A stretch of 64,000 nucleotides of DNA from JAVXGM01 sp036657395 (GCA_036657395.1 JAVXGM010000004.1:1-64000), one strand, 5' to 3'. Shown: positions 43,689 to 53,116, counted from the stretch's first letter. Notes: generated by a model from the letters alone, not told the origin. Numbers and translations are program-made.

Positions 43689-43937
43689 TTACTCAATAAC
43701 TGTTGTTACATCTACTAAAATAACATCTTCACCTATGGTTTTCACATTTTTCCACTTCACAACAAGATCTTCGCTATCTTTGCCAAACAGATTGAAAATC
43801 CCTCTTTGCACTGGCAGAACAATTCCGTCAATACGCCCTTCTTCCAGATTTATCTCTATGTCACAAACATAGCCTAGACTCTTACCGTCAAAAATGTTGA
43901 TAACTTCTTTATTTCTAATATCCTCAGTGTTTAACAT
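43689..43937 (-). CDS. YlmC/YmxH-family PRC-barrel protein
   Basis: An 82-residue PRC-barrel protein (EVINIFDGKSLGYVCDIEIN ... DLVVKWKNVKTIGEDVILVDV), typical of clostridial and bacillar YlmC/YmxH sporulation-associated proteins. Function unknown. Monocistronic, ribosome binding site GAGGGGG. Confidence 0.85.
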   Translation of the reverse strand: MLNTEDIRNKEVINIFDGKSLGYVCDIEINLEEGRIDGIVLPVQRGIFNLFGKDSEDLVVKWKNVKTIGEDVILVDVTTVIE

Positions 43938-43975
43938 GATTTATCCCCCTCTTATGTTTATCATTTTACTATATG

Positions 43976-44007
43976 AAAAAACAGCAGTAATAATACCGCT
44001 GTTTTTA
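43976..44007 (-). terminator. Terminator of the AGCS transporter gene
   Basis: AAAACAGC ... GCTGTTTT hairpin with A/T flanks on both sides. Confidence 0.82.
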
Positions 44008-44032
44008 TAATTTTATTATTTTATATTTTAGT

Positions 44033-45448
44033 TTAAAGTCTATTTTTATTTAGTTTATTAAAGTAACTCTTGGTTTCTGCAACTACTACACCACTAAGTG
44101 CAAGAAGTGCGATCAAGTTTGGTATTGCCATAAGTCCATTGAAAATATCTGCAATAGTCCATACTGCGCTTACCGTAATAAATGGTCCAATAAGTACTGC
44201 TAATATATATATCCATCTAAATGTTAATACTGCATTAGTTCTGCCTCCAGATAAGTACTCTAAACATTTTTCGCTGTAATAGTTCCATCCTAAAATAGTA
44301 GTAAATGCAAAGAATGCTAGACAAACCATAAGCACTGTGCTACCTGCAAGCTGACTCCAGGGAATTCCATCGACAAATGCTTTGGAGGTCACCTGAACTC
44401 CCTCTAGACCTGTTACTTTCCATGCTCCTGTTACCATAATTGTAAGTCCTGTCATTGTACAGATAACAATAGTATCTACAAATGTACCCGTCATGGAAAT
44501 CAATCCTTGTCTTGCCGGTTCTTTTGTCCCTGCTGCTGCTGCTGCTATTGGAGCACTACCAAGACCTGCTTCATTGGAGAAAATTCCTCTAGCCACACCT
44601 TTTTGCATAGCAATCATAAGTGCCCCTAATGCTCCACCTGCTGCTGCTCTCAATCCAAAAGCGCCTGCAAATACTTCAGCTATTGCTGATGGAATTTCTT
44701 GAATGTTGTAAACCAAAATAACAATACACACTAAAACGTATGAGATTGCCATAAACGGCACAACAATCATAGTCACATTTGCAATTCTTTTAATACCACC
44801 AATAACAACAAGTGCTGTTAATGTAGCTGTAATCACTGCCGCAAGTACAGTGGACCAGGAATAATCCATCGAGCCTAATGAGAATGCTATGTTTGTATTG
44901 TTTGGATCAAAAACTCCTTGAACTGCAGAAGCAATACCATTTACCTGTGTGATAGTGCCAATGCCTAAAAGTCCTGCGCCTACACCAAAGATTGCAAAAA
45001 ATTTAGCCAACCATTTCCATTTATGACCCATTCCGTTTTCTATGTAGTAAAACGGCCCACCTAGTACATGTCCGTCTGGCTTAATAACACGATATTTAAT
45101 GGCAAGAAGCCCTTCTGAATACTTTGTAGCCATTCCAAAACAAGCTGCAAGCACCATCCAAAACAATGATCCAGGTCCACCTGCTACTACTGCTGTTGCA
45201 ACACCCACAATGTTTCCTGTTCCTATAGTTGCTGCCATAGCTGTACACAAAGCTCCAAAACTACTTACTTCACCTGATCCATCATCATCATTTTTTACCA
45301 TGAATTTTAATGCTTTTCCTAAATGTCTAAACTGTAGCACCCCTAATCTAACGGTTAGGAATATACCTGTGCCCATGATTAAGATAATCATGGGTACTCC
45401 CCATACTAGATCATCGATGCTTACTAAAATTTCCGTGAATTTTTCCAT
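44033..45448 (-). CDS. Alanine/glycine:cation symporter (AGCS family)
   Basis: A 471-residue membrane protein with about 11 helices. Family motifs include GTGNIVGVATAVVAGGPGSLFWM, the FSNEAGLGSAP loop, and TKYSEGLLAIKYR. It imports alanine or glycine with Na+ or H+. The glycine riboswitch directly upstream argues for glycine as substrate. Start at 45448, preceded by AGAGAGGG; an upstream ATG (45484) lies inside the terminator region. Confidence 0.93.
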   Translation of the reverse strand: MEKFTEILVSIDDLVWGVPMIILIMGTGIFLTVRLGVLQFRHLGKALKFMVKNDDDGSGEVSSFGALCTAMAATIGTGNIVGVATAVVAGGPGSLFWMVLAACFGMATKYSEGLLAIKYRVIKPDGHVLGGPFYYIENGMGHKWKWLAKFFAIFGVGAGLLGIGTITQVNGIASAVQGVFDPNNTNIAFSLGSMDYSWSTVLAAVITATLTALVVIGGIKRIANVTMIVVPFMAISYVLVCIVILVYNIQEIPSAIAEVFAGAFGLRAAAGGALGALMIAMQKGVARGIFSNEAGLGSAPIAAAAAGTKEPARQGLISMTGTFVDTIVICTMTGLTIMVTGAWKVTGLEGVQVTSKAFVDGIPWSQLAGSTVLMVCLAFFAFTTILGWNYYSEKCLEYLSGGRTNAVLTFRWIYILAVLIGPFITVSAVWTIADIFNGLMAIPNLIALLALSGVVVAETKSYFNKLNKNRL

Positions 45449-45486
45449 TTTAACCCTCTCTTTACGATAAATAAAATAAAACAAAT

Positions 45487-45533
45487 AAAAAAAGTCGATT
45501 CATAGTAATCTAATATTACAGAAGTCGGCTTTC
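45487..45533 (-). terminator. Riboswitch expression-platform terminator
   Basis: AAAGCCGACTTC / GA-TCGACTTT type stem (with G-U pairs) and seven U in the leftward transcript, between the aptamer and the transporter start. Confidence 0.75.
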
Positions 45534-45570
45534 TAGAGAGACACCGGTATTAAAATAATTGCAAATTATC

Positions 45571-45665
45571 GGCTCTGTCCTTTTGCCTGAGAGATTAACG
45601 AGGAATTTCCTCGTCGTACACCTTCGGCGCTCATATAGAGGCTCTCCAGAGAATCGCATTTTTTC
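45571..45665 (-). promoter_or_regulatory. Glycine riboswitch (single aptamer)
   Basis: Reading the minus strand: TCTCTGGAGAG near 45655, GCGCCGAAGGTGTA near 45625 and CTCTCAGGCAAAAGGACAGA near 45585, the conserved blocks of the gcvT glycine aptamer in the correct order. Only one full aptamer is visible before the terminator. Confidence 0.93.
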
Positions 45666-45721
45666 TTTAGCAAACGTAATAAGACGCTTGCCTCAAGTTA
45701 AATCGATTTACTAACCTAACG

Positions 45722-45750
45722 ATATTACCATAAGTAGCGCCTTATTTCAA
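45722..45750 (-). promoter_or_regulatory. Promoter of the riboswitch/AGCS transcript
   Basis: Minus-strand TTGAAA (45745-45750), 17-bp spacer, TAATAT (45722-45727). Confidence 0.6.
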
Positions 45751-45769
45751 TTACTTTTTAATTCTAATT

Positions 45770-46882
45770 CTATTTTGATTTTTTAGTTTCCTTGGTAGCC
45801 TCTTTTTTGGTTTCTGTCTTTTTATCTACCTGTTTGCCACTGTCATACATGAAATCCAGCACCTTTGAAAGCGTAAGCACTTCATGTGTATATTCTTCTA
45901 TAGTCTGGCCCATGGATTCCTCAATGTTATCCTTTGTATAGCCTTGAGTTTCCAGATTTTTAGCAACTTCCTCTGCCTCTTTCTTTGAGTAGCTAAGATC
46001 CTCTTTTTGAGCAATGTATGTCATAACCAACTGCTGTTTAACAATTTGTTGAGCCTGTTGCTCCAATGTTGCTGTGTATTCTTCCTCTGAGCTAACTCCC
46101 ATCTGTTGCCAAAGTTGGCTTTCTTCCATTTTGTAGGATTTCGCCATCTTAGAATATTGGGCTTTCATTAAATCCACATACTTTTGTACTTCTGCATCAG
46201 GGTATTTAAGTACTTCAGAATTGGTTTGGATCTCCTGCCACAGACCCTGTTTTATTTCATTTAACTTGGTTTGCTTCTTTTGCTTAGTCAAGGCCTCTTT
46301 AACTGTTTTTTCATAAGAGGATTTATCGTTAGCCTTACTGTTTTTCTTTATCCATGCCACATCATATTTTGACTCTACTGTCTCTTTTACTGAATTGATT
46401 TTCACAGTAAAAATTACATCTTTACCTTGAAGTTTTTCTTCAGAATAATTTTTAGGGAATTTTAAGTTTAGCTTAACTGTGCTGCCAATCTTCTTACCTA
46501 CTAGTCCAGATGAAAATCCATCAATAAATGAGTCAGCTCCAATAGTTAACTCCTGAGCTTTTGCTGAACCACCATCAAAAGTTTTTCCATTAATTTTGCC
46601 ACTATAATCAATATTTAAAGTATCTTTGTTTTTTACTATGCCTGTTTTTTTGTCCCTTGTTGTACTGGTATCTTCAAGTCTTTTCTCAATTTCTGTCTGT
46701 ACTTCCTTGTCACTGACTGAAATCGTATATTTTTCAACTTCTAATCCTTTGTAATTACCTACTTTAACGTAATCATCTAAGTTTAGTTTGTCATATGTGG
46801 TAGTTACTCCTCCACAACCAGTTAAGCCTAAGACCCCTATCATACACACCATTAATGTTAATGCGATTATTCTCTTCTTCAT
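45770..46882 (-). CDS. Trigger-factor-like FKBP peptidyl-prolyl isomerase lipoprotein
   Basis: A 370-residue exported lipoprotein: signal peptide with lipobox LGLTGC, an FKBP domain (about 75-165: DTLNIDYSGKINGKTFDGG, IDGFSSGLVGKKIGSTVKL), then a trigger-factor-like helical C-terminal region (about 175-350) and a lysine-rich tail. It lacks the ribosome-binding domain of cytosolic trigger factor. Likely an extracytoplasmic foldase. Confidence 0.87.
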   Translation of the reverse strand: MKKRIIALTLMVCMIGVLGLTGCGGVTTTYDKLNLDDYVKVGNYKGLEVEKYTISVSDKEVQTEIEKRLEDTSTTRDKKTGIVKNKDTLNIDYSGKINGKTFDGGSAKAQELTIGADSFIDGFSSGLVGKKIGSTVKLNLKFPKNYSEEKLQGKDVIFTVKINSVKETVESKYDVAWIKKNSKANDKSSYEKTVKEALTKQKKQTKLNEIKQGLWQEIQTNSEVLKYPDAEVQKYVDLMKAQYSKMAKSYKMEESQLWQQMGVSSEEEYTATLEQQAQQIVKQQLVMTYIAQKEDLSYSKKEAEEVAKNLETQGYTKDNIEESMGQTIEEYTHEVLTLSKVLDFMYDSGKQVDKKTETKKEATKETKKSK

Positions 46883-46996
46883 CGTCCCTCTTCTTTCTTT
46901 AATTCTAATCTTCAGTGTTTAGCACACTACTTCTAACATATTTTTTCCATTTTCAAAAGAATGTATCCCTATTTATACCCATATTTCACAAAGCAA

Positions 46997-47659
46997 TCAC
47001 AATTGCTTATGAATCTTTTCCATAGTTAGGTCTATTTCTGCCATTGAATTAGCACAATCTATTAATTCTTGTTGCAAGCTTTCTGGCATTTTTCCTTCTC
47101 GCTTATACTTCAGTTCATGCTCTAGGCTTGCCCAAGTATCCATTGCAATAGTGCGAAATTGGACTTCTGTAGGAACTAGCTGTGTCCTATCTGATAAGAA
47201 CACAGGCACTTCTACCACTAGGTGAAGGCTACGATAACCACTTTGCTTAGGTGCTCTAATATAATCGCTTTCCCTTATCAATTTAATATCGTCTTGTTTT
47301 AATAACAATGCTGCAACTGCATAAACATCGTCAATATAGTTGCAAACTACCCTGACTCCAGCCATATCAGTAATATTCTCAATTGCACTAATACTAACGT
47401 CTAGGCCTTTTCTCTCTAGCTTTTCAAACAGGCTCTGAGGAGATTTTAGCCTACATTCCATATGATGAATTGGGTTGTAATCATAACATACGTGAAATTC
47501 ATCGTCTAATATTTCTAGCTTGGTGCTAATTTCTTTAATCGCCGCATGGTATGTATTTCTTAGAATGACAAACTGTCTATAATCCGCAAACAAAGGCCGC
47601 AGGTTGTCTGGAACCGACTCTCCATCTAGTCTAAAATCATCTCTTTTTTCTAAAATCAT
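46997..47659 (-). CDS. Small alarmone synthetase (RelQ/YjbM-like)
   Basis: A 220-residue single-domain GTP pyrophosphokinase. RLKSPQSLFEKLERKG, the IENITDMAGVRVVCNY segment, YRSLHLVVEVPV and EVQFRTIAMDTWASLEHELKYK match the (p)ppGpp synthetase domain. No hydrolase, TGS or ACT domain. Monocistronic, ribosome binding site AAGGAG. Confidence 0.92.
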   Translation of the reverse strand: MILEKRDDFRLDGESVPDNLRPLFADYRQFVILRNTYHAAIKEISTKLEILDDEFHVCYDYNPIHHMECRLKSPQSLFEKLERKGLDVSISAIENITDMAGVRVVCNYIDDVYAVAALLLKQDDIKLIRESDYIRAPKQSGYRSLHLVVEVPVFLSDRTQLVPTEVQFRTIAMDTWASLEHELKYKREGKMPESLQQELIDCANSMAEIDLTMEKIHKQL

Positions 47660-47769
47660 TTTGTTCTCCTTCTGTCATTTGTATTTATACATTCTACACT
47701 ATATATTATGTTATGTGTGTGTAGTTTTCCTGTTTTTTTAGAATCTCAAATGAAAAGAAGTGTTTACAG

Positions 47770-47806
47770 AAAAAAAGCTCTATGGGCCATTAAGCACCTT
47801 AGAGCT
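47770..47806 (-). terminator. Terminator of sigG
   Basis: AGCTCTA / TAGAGCT hairpin with seven A on the plus-strand left side, directly after the sigG stop. Confidence 0.78.
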
Positions 47807-47813
47807 AATTCTT

Positions 47814-48584
47814 TTACACGTATTTTCGCATATATTTCAATGCATTTTTTTCAAGCCGTGACACTTGGGCTTGGCTGATAGAAATTTCATCTGCCACTTC
47901 CATTTGAGTCTTACCCTGAAAAAACCTCATGGTTAAAATGTTTTGTTCCCTCAAGGTTAACTTTTTCATCGCCTCAGATAGAGAAATATTTTCAATCCAT
48001 TTAACATCTGTGTTCTTCATGTCTTTTACCTGATCCATAACATAAATGGCTTCTCCATCATCGTGGAATACAGGCTCAAAGAGAGAAATAGGATCTTGAA
48101 TGGAATCTAAAGCTAAAACTACATCTTCTCGCTTCATTTCCATTTCCTTTGCGATTTCTGTAATATTTGGTTCCCGTTGCAATTCTCGACTTAGCTTTTC
48201 CTTTGCTTGCAATGCTTTATAGGCAGTGTCTCGCAGGGATCTTGATACACGAATGCTATTATTATCCCGAAGGTATCGCCTTACTTCCCCGATGATCATC
48301 GGTACTGCATAGGTGCTAAACTTTACCCCGTGAGAAGTATCAAAATTGTCTAAAGCCTTAATCAATCCAATACACCCAACCTGAAACAAATCATCAGGAT
48401 TTTCTCCTCTATTGTTGAATCTTTGTATTACGCTTAAGACCAAACGTAAATTTCCTCGAATAAATTCTTCTCTAACCTGTAAGTCTCCACCTTTTATGGC
48501 TTCAATCATCTCTTTCATTTCTTTGTCCTTGTAGCGTGGTAGCTTTGCTGTATTAACGCCACAAATTTCAACCTTGTTTAACAT
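47814..48584 (-). CDS. sigG: RNA polymerase sporulation sigma factor SigG
   Basis: A 256-residue late-forespore sigma factor. The N terminus MLNKVEICGVNTAKLPRY is the SigG signature. FIRGNLRLVLSVIQRFNNRGE is region 2, and ISQAQVSRLEKNALKYM region 4. It switches on late forespore genes. A 12-bp inverted repeat (48582-48593 / 48640-48651) includes its start codon. In B. subtilis sigG follows sigE directly; here the arg operon separates them. Confidence 0.96.
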   Translation of the reverse strand: MLNKVEICGVNTAKLPRYKDKEMKEMIEAIKGGDLQVREEFIRGNLRLVLSVIQRFNNRGENPDDLFQVGCIGLIKALDNFDTSHGVKFSTYAVPMIIGEVRRYLRDNNSIRVSRSLRDTAYKALQAKEKLSRELQREPNITEIAKEMEMKREDVVLALDSIQDPISLFEPVFHDDGEAIYVMDQVKDMKNTDVKWIENISLSEAMKKLTLREQNILTMRFFQGKTQMEVADEISISQAQVSRLEKNALKYMRKYV

Positions 48585-48651
48585 AAATAAGGTTCCTCAC
48601 ATCCCCTTTGCTCCCCTTCAGCAATCGGTTTATTTCCATACCTTATTTATG
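48582..48651 (-). promoter_or_regulatory. Inverted repeat able to sequester the sigG start codon
   Basis: CATAAATAAGGT (48640-48651 read on the minus strand) is perfectly complementary to ACCTTATTTATG, whose last three bases are the sigG ATG. The 46-nt loop contains the GAGGAA ribosome binding site. The resulting hairpin would limit translation. Confidence 0.6.
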
Positions 48652-48697
48652 TGCAATTTCCCAATATTTTATTCTGTTGAAATAAGATTATCCTACT

Positions 48698-49867
48698 TTA
48701 TTTTAAGACATCTTCCAATATTATTAGACCTTTATCTATCTCTTCGTCTGTAATGTTAAGTGGTGGCAAAAGCCTAACCTTATCCTTTGCAGTCAAGGTC
48801 ATCACACCTTTCTTCAATGCCTCAGCCACGACATCTTTTGCGGATTTTCCCTTTATTTCAATACCAAGCATGAGTCCCATCCCTGACACAGAAATAACGC
48901 TTTGAATTCTTTCCAGTCTGTCTTTTATGTATTTTCCTTTACGCTGCACCTCCAAAAGAAAATCATCGTCTAGCTGTTTTAGAACTTCATATGCACCAGC
49001 ACACGCTACTGGATTACCACCATAAGTAGTTCCATGGTTTCCTGGCTGAAGAACCCCTGCCATCTTTTCTCCAAAGAGCGCCCCGCCTATTGGCAGCCCA
49101 CCTCCAATACCTTTGGCAAAGGTTACAATATCTGGCTTTATACCAAAATGTTCGTAGGCAAACAACTTACCTGTTCTTCCAATTCCCGTCTGAACCTCGT
49201 CAACAATTAACGCCATATCCTTAGCCGCACAAAGTTCCTCCGCCATCTTAACAAATTTAGGATCTAGATTCACTACGCCACCTTCTCCTTGAACCAATTC
49301 AAGCATAATGGCACAAGTTTTTTCAGAAACTAGCTTTTGAAGTTCCTCTTTATTGTCTGCCTGACAATAATCGAAGTTGCCAAGGAATGGATAAAAATCC
49401 TTATGGTAGTCATCTTGTCCTGTGGCTGTAACAGTAGCCATAGTTCTACCGTGAAATGAATTTTTTAAAGTAATAATATGGTTAATATCATTTCCATATT
49501 TGTTATTACTATACTTTCGCACCGTTTTTATAGCGACCTCGTTTGCTTCTGCACCAGAATTTGCAAAAAATACTTTTTTCATGCCAGTCTTTTCAGTAAG
49601 TATATTTGCCACTTTCACCTGAGGCTCTGTGTAAAACAAGTTGGAAACATGCTGAAGTTTTTTAAGCTGCTCTGTCACTGCCTCAATCCACTCATCGTTG
49701 CAAAACCCTAGGGAGTTCACCCCAATTCCTGCGGTAAAATCAATGTATTTTTTACCGGATTGGTCACTGCACGTACTTCCTTTTCCAGATTCAACTACTA
49801 AGTCGTATCTACTGTAAGTACCGACAATGTTTTTCTGGTCTAATGTTTTTATGTCATTTTTATTCAT
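48698..49867 (-). CDS. argD: Acetylornithine aminotransferase
   Basis: A 389-residue class III PLP aminotransferase. It has FFANSGAEANEVAIKTVRKY, LIVDEVQTGIGRTGKLFAYE, and the PLP lysine in VTFAKGIGGGLPIGG. Converts N-acetylglutamate semialdehyde to N-acetylornithine. Last gene of argCJBD; overlaps argB by 8 bases. Confidence 0.95.
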   Translation of the reverse strand: MNKNDIKTLDQKNIVGTYSRYDLVVESGKGSTCSDQSGKKYIDFTAGIGVNSLGFCNDEWIEAVTEQLKKLQHVSNLFYTEPQVKVANILTEKTGMKKVFFANSGAEANEVAIKTVRKYSNNKYGNDINHIITLKNSFHGRTMATVTATGQDDYHKDFYPFLGNFDYCQADNKEELQKLVSEKTCAIMLELVQGEGGVVNLDPKFVKMAEELCAAKDMALIVDEVQTGIGRTGKLFAYEHFGIKPDIVTFAKGIGGGLPIGGALFGEKMAGVLQPGNHGTTYGGNPVACAGAYEVLKQLDDDFLLEVQRKGKYIKDRLERIQSVISVSGMGLMLGIEIKGKSAKDVVAEALKKGVMTLTAKDKVRLLPPLNITDEEIDKGLIILEDVLK

Positions 49868-50750
49868 TGTAATATCGCTCCTCTTTCTCGCATAAAATCG
49901 CCGTACCTATTCCCTTATCTGTAAAAATTTCAAGAAGTAGGCTGTGTGGGATTTGTCCGTTTAAAATATGAACCCGAGACACGCCCTCTCTAATGGCGTT
50001 GATGCAATTGGTCAGTTTTGGCAACATTCCACCTTTAATGGCTCCACTCTTAATTAGCTCTTCTGCCTCATCCATATAAAGCTCTGAAATCACACTTTCT
50101 GGATCATTATAGTCTTTGTACACCCCTTCTATATCTGTCAAAAATGCCAGCTTTTCTGCTCCCATTGCTTTGGCAATAGCGCAAGCTGCATCATCTGCAT
50201 TAATATTATATCCCTGGAAATCATTGTCCATGCCAATAGGATAAATTACTGGGAGAAAATCCTTTTCTAGCAAGTCCTCAATTACCTTTGGATTTACTTC
50301 TGTGATATTCCCAACAAAGCCAAGATCCTCACCTCCGGAAAGCTTTTTCTCTACATTTAGCATTCCTCCGTCTTTCCCACTGATACCAACGGCTTTCACC
50401 CCTAATGATTGAATCAGGCTGACTAGCTCTTTGTTCACTTTCCCAAGAACCATTTCTGCCAGCTCCATAGTTTCCTCGTCTGTAACCCTAAGACCGTTGA
50501 TAAAACTTGGCTCCATGCCAACCTTGCCAACCCATCTATTGATTTCTTTCCCACCACCGTGTACTATAATGGGTTTAAATCCAACTAGCTTTAATAACAC
50601 TACATCTTGGATGACATTTTTCTTTAATTCTTCATCCACCATAGCACTTCCCCCATATTTCACTACGATTATTTTTCGGTTGAATCGCTGAATATAAGGT
50701 AATGCCTCAATTAAAACTTCTGCTTTATCTAAATATTTTTTACTTACCAT
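49860..50750 (-). CDS. argB: Acetylglutamate kinase
   Basis: A 296-residue amino-acid kinase with VKYGGSAM, IVHGGGKEINRW, LGFVGNITEVN and IKGGMLPKLTNCINAI. The N-terminal helix (YLDKAEVLIEALPYIQRF) resembles that of arginine-sensitive hexameric NAGKs, so feedback inhibition by arginine is plausible. AAGGAG precedes the ATG. Confidence 0.96.
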   Translation of the reverse strand: MVSKKYLDKAEVLIEALPYIQRFNRKIIVVKYGGSAMVDEELKKNVIQDVVLLKLVGFKPIIVHGGGKEINRWVGKVGMEPSFINGLRVTDEETMELAEMVLGKVNKELVSLIQSLGVKAVGISGKDGGMLNVEKKLSGGEDLGFVGNITEVNPKVIEDLLEKDFLPVIYPIGMDNDFQGYNINADDAACAIAKAMGAEKLAFLTDIEGVYKDYNDPESVISELYMDEAEELIKSGAIKGGMLPKLTNCINAIREGVSRVHILNGQIPHSLLLEIFTDKGIGTAILCEKEERYYNE

Positions 50751-50761
50751 GTGTCTACTCC

Positions 50762-51979
50762 TTAAGAACGATAATCTCCATTTATTTTAACGTAATCATA
50801 GGTCAAATCACATCCCCAAGCCACAGCCTTTCCGGTTCCTTGATTCATTCCGATAATAATATAAATTTCCTTTTCAGCCAAAATCTTTGCTGCTTTTTCC
50901 TCTTCATAAGGTGCATATGCCGAATGTTCACACACCTTAACTTTTCCCTGGGCTGATTCTATCTCCACCTTGATATCATCACAATTGAACTCTCCAGGAG
51001 CATAACCTATGGCACAAAGTATTCTCCCCCAGTTGGCATCCTCACCAAACATTGCAGTCTTAAATAGTGGTGAATTTATTACTGATTTGGCTATGATTCT
51101 AGCTCCATTCATGTCTGGGGCTCCATTGACCTGACACTCTATAAGCTTTGTGGCACCTTCTCCATCTGCCGCCAACTTTTTAGCAAGCACGGATGTAACC
51201 ATTTTTAAGGCCTTACAAAATACATGGTAGTCATCATTTTCAGCTGTAATTTCCTTGTTTCCTGCCACTCCACTTGCCATAATTGCCACTGTGTCATTTG
51301 TGGAGGTATCCCCATCTACGCTGATTTGATTATATGTATCTTTAATATCCTCAGAAAGAGCCTTCTGGAGAATTTGTGGGGAAATCGCTGCATCAGTGGT
51401 AATAAATGAAAGCATTGTAGCCATGTTAGGATTAATCATTCCACTACCCTTGGCCATTCCGCCTAGTCTGCAGGTCTTTCCATCTAGCTGGAAGCTTACT
51501 GCTGATTCCTTTGGCACTGTGTCTGTGGTCATAATTGCTTCCGCCGCCATTTTAGATCCTTCATAACTAAGGGCTTTCACCAAGGGTTCCATACCACGCT
51601 GAAATGGATCCATGGTCATATTCTCCCCTATTACTCCTGTAGAACACACTATTATGTCACTTCCATTTATTCCAAGATGCTCCCCTGCCAATTGGCAAGT
51701 CATTTCGCTAATTTGAGCTCCGTTTGCTCCACAAGTGTTGGCATTTCCACTGTTACAAATAATTGCCTGAGCTTTCCCATCACTAATATGCTTCTTAGTC
51801 ACGCCAATAGGTGCCCCTTGAACCTTATTTTGTGTATAAACTGCCGCCGCACTGGAAATTTTATCGCTTACAATTAAGGCCAAATCCTTTTTATTAACAT
51901 CGGTTGTCCTAACTCCGCAGTGGACGCCTGAAGCCTTAAATCCTGTAGGGGCACAAACACCACCATCTATGTATTTCAT
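50762..51979 (-). CDS. argJ: Bifunctional ornithine acetyltransferase / N-acetylglutamate synthase
   Basis: A 405-residue ArgJ with the autocleavage region GMINPNMATMLSF (cut between Ala and Thr of ATML) and the oxyanion pair in SVDGDTSTNDTV. It recycles the acetyl group from acetylornithine to glutamate, consistent with no argA or argE nearby. 12 bp upstream of argB. Confidence 0.96.
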   Translation of the reverse strand: MKYIDGGVCAPTGFKASGVHCGVRTTDVNKKDLALIVSDKISSAAAVYTQNKVQGAPIGVTKKHISDGKAQAIICNSGNANTCGANGAQISEMTCQLAGEHLGINGSDIIVCSTGVIGENMTMDPFQRGMEPLVKALSYEGSKMAAEAIMTTDTVPKESAVSFQLDGKTCRLGGMAKGSGMINPNMATMLSFITTDAAISPQILQKALSEDIKDTYNQISVDGDTSTNDTVAIMASGVAGNKEITAENDDYHVFCKALKMVTSVLAKKLAADGEGATKLIECQVNGAPDMNGARIIAKSVINSPLFKTAMFGEDANWGRILCAIGYAPGEFNCDDIKVEIESAQGKVKVCEHSAYAPYEEEKAAKILAEKEIYIIIGMNQGTGKAVAWGCDLTYDYVKINGDYRS

Positions 51980-51991
51980 ATTTTCATCCTC

Positions 51992-52939
51992 CTATATTAA
52001 ACCTGTAGTCTCATCTATACCAAGCATTATATTCATACACTGTACCGCCGCCCCAGAGGCGCCTTTTCCTAGATTATCAAACCTGGCTGAAATACTCATC
52101 CGCTCATCGTTGCCGCAGACAAAAATCTCCATATTGTTTGTCCCTGCTAGTACGTTCGCCGGCATAAAACCGTCAGTCAAAATTCCCTTCCCATTGGGAT
52201 CCATAACCTTAAGAAAATCTCGCCCTCTATAATAGTCCGCCATAATCTTATGTATTTCATCAAGGTTATATGAATTTGAAAGCCAGTGTTGATGAAGTGA
52301 TATTGTTACAATCATTCCGTTATAGTAATCATTTACAATTGGGTGAAATGCTGGTTTATATTTTAATCCACATATTGCCTGCATCTCCGGCAAATGTTTG
52401 TGGTCCTGACCAAGAGCGTACTCAAGGGGAGAACTCCAAGCTGCCGGCTTGTTTGCCCCCTCCATGGTGGCAATCATCTTCTTTCCACCTCCGCTGTACC
52501 CGGACAATCCATGGCAAGTAAGAGGACAATCTCTTGCCAAAGCTCCTGTTTCTACTAGTGGATATACACAGGCGATAAATCCGCTAGCATAACACCCTGG
52601 AACCGCCACTCTTTTGGCCTTTTTAATCTTTTCCCTGTGATCTTTTGAAAGTTCTGGGAATCCATAGACCCATCCTGGCGCAACCCTGTGGGCAGTTGAC
52701 GCATCGATTATTCTGGTATGATCATTTTCTATCATGGATACTGCTTCTCTAGAGGCTTGATCTGGCAAACACAGGAAAGTAATATCCGACTCATTAATCA
52801 TCTTTTTTCGCTGCGCTGAATCTTTTCGCTTGTCCTCATCTATTGACAGTATTTCTAAATCCACTCTATCTTTAAAACGTTCTCTAATCTTTAGGCCTGT
52901 GGTACCTTCTCCGCCATCAATAAAAATTTTAAATGTCAT
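51992..52939 (-). CDS. argC: N-acetyl-gamma-glutamyl-phosphate reductase (short ArgC type)
   Basis: A 315-residue reductase with nucleotide-binding FIDGGEGTTGLKIRERF, catalytic cysteine in VPGCYASGF and HLPEMQ. The length and the IDGGEGTTG start match the shorter ArgC type rather than the ~345-residue form. Of two ATGs, the second (52939) is 6 bases from AAGGAG and preferred; the first directly abuts it. First gene of argCJBD. Confidence 0.94.
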   Translation of the reverse strand: MTFKIFIDGGEGTTGLKIRERFKDRVDLEILSIDEDKRKDSAQRKKMINESDITFLCLPDQASREAVSMIENDHTRIIDASTAHRVAPGWVYGFPELSKDHREKIKKAKRVAVPGCYASGFIACVYPLVETGALARDCPLTCHGLSGYSGGGKKMIATMEGANKPAAWSSPLEYALGQDHKHLPEMQAICGLKYKPAFHPIVNDYYNGMIVTISLHQHWLSNSYNLDEIHKIMADYYRGRDFLKVMDPNGKGILTDGFMPANVLAGTNNMEIFVCGNDERMSISARFDNLGKGASGAAVQCMNIMLGIDETTGLI

Positions 52940-53026
52940 TGTCATCTCCTTGCTACACTTTAAAAAATATAACTCTTATAATACCCTTTTTAAAACCAAA
53001 AATCAATAGGTTTTAGCATTTTTATT

Positions 53027-53052
53027 ATTATATTTGTATTTTTATTCATTGG
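53027..53052 (-). promoter_or_regulatory. argC promoter -10 with ARG-box-like operator
   Basis: Minus-strand TATAAT at 53027-53032. Just upstream, AATGAATAAAAATACAAA (53033-53050) closely fits the Bacillus ArgR/AhrC operator (CATGAATAAAAATACAAG-like). It lies about 95 bp before argC and shares TGAATAAAAATA with the carAB site. Confidence 0.68.
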
Positions 53053-53065
53053 TTATGTATTAACG

Positions 53066-53096
53066 TAAAAAAGGACCACCCAACCTAGGCAGTCCC
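53066..53096 (-). terminator. Terminator of spoIIGA-sigE
   Basis: GGACTGCC ... GGTGGTCC hairpin followed by six U on the minus strand. Confidence 0.75.
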
Positions 53097-53116
53097 TCTT
53101 CATATAACCCTTAAAT

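Noticed and set aside
45534..45570. Second glycine aptamer
   Set aside because: Only the trailing part of the first aptamer and a terminator are present; the GCGCCGAAGG and CTCTCAGGC blocks do not recur.
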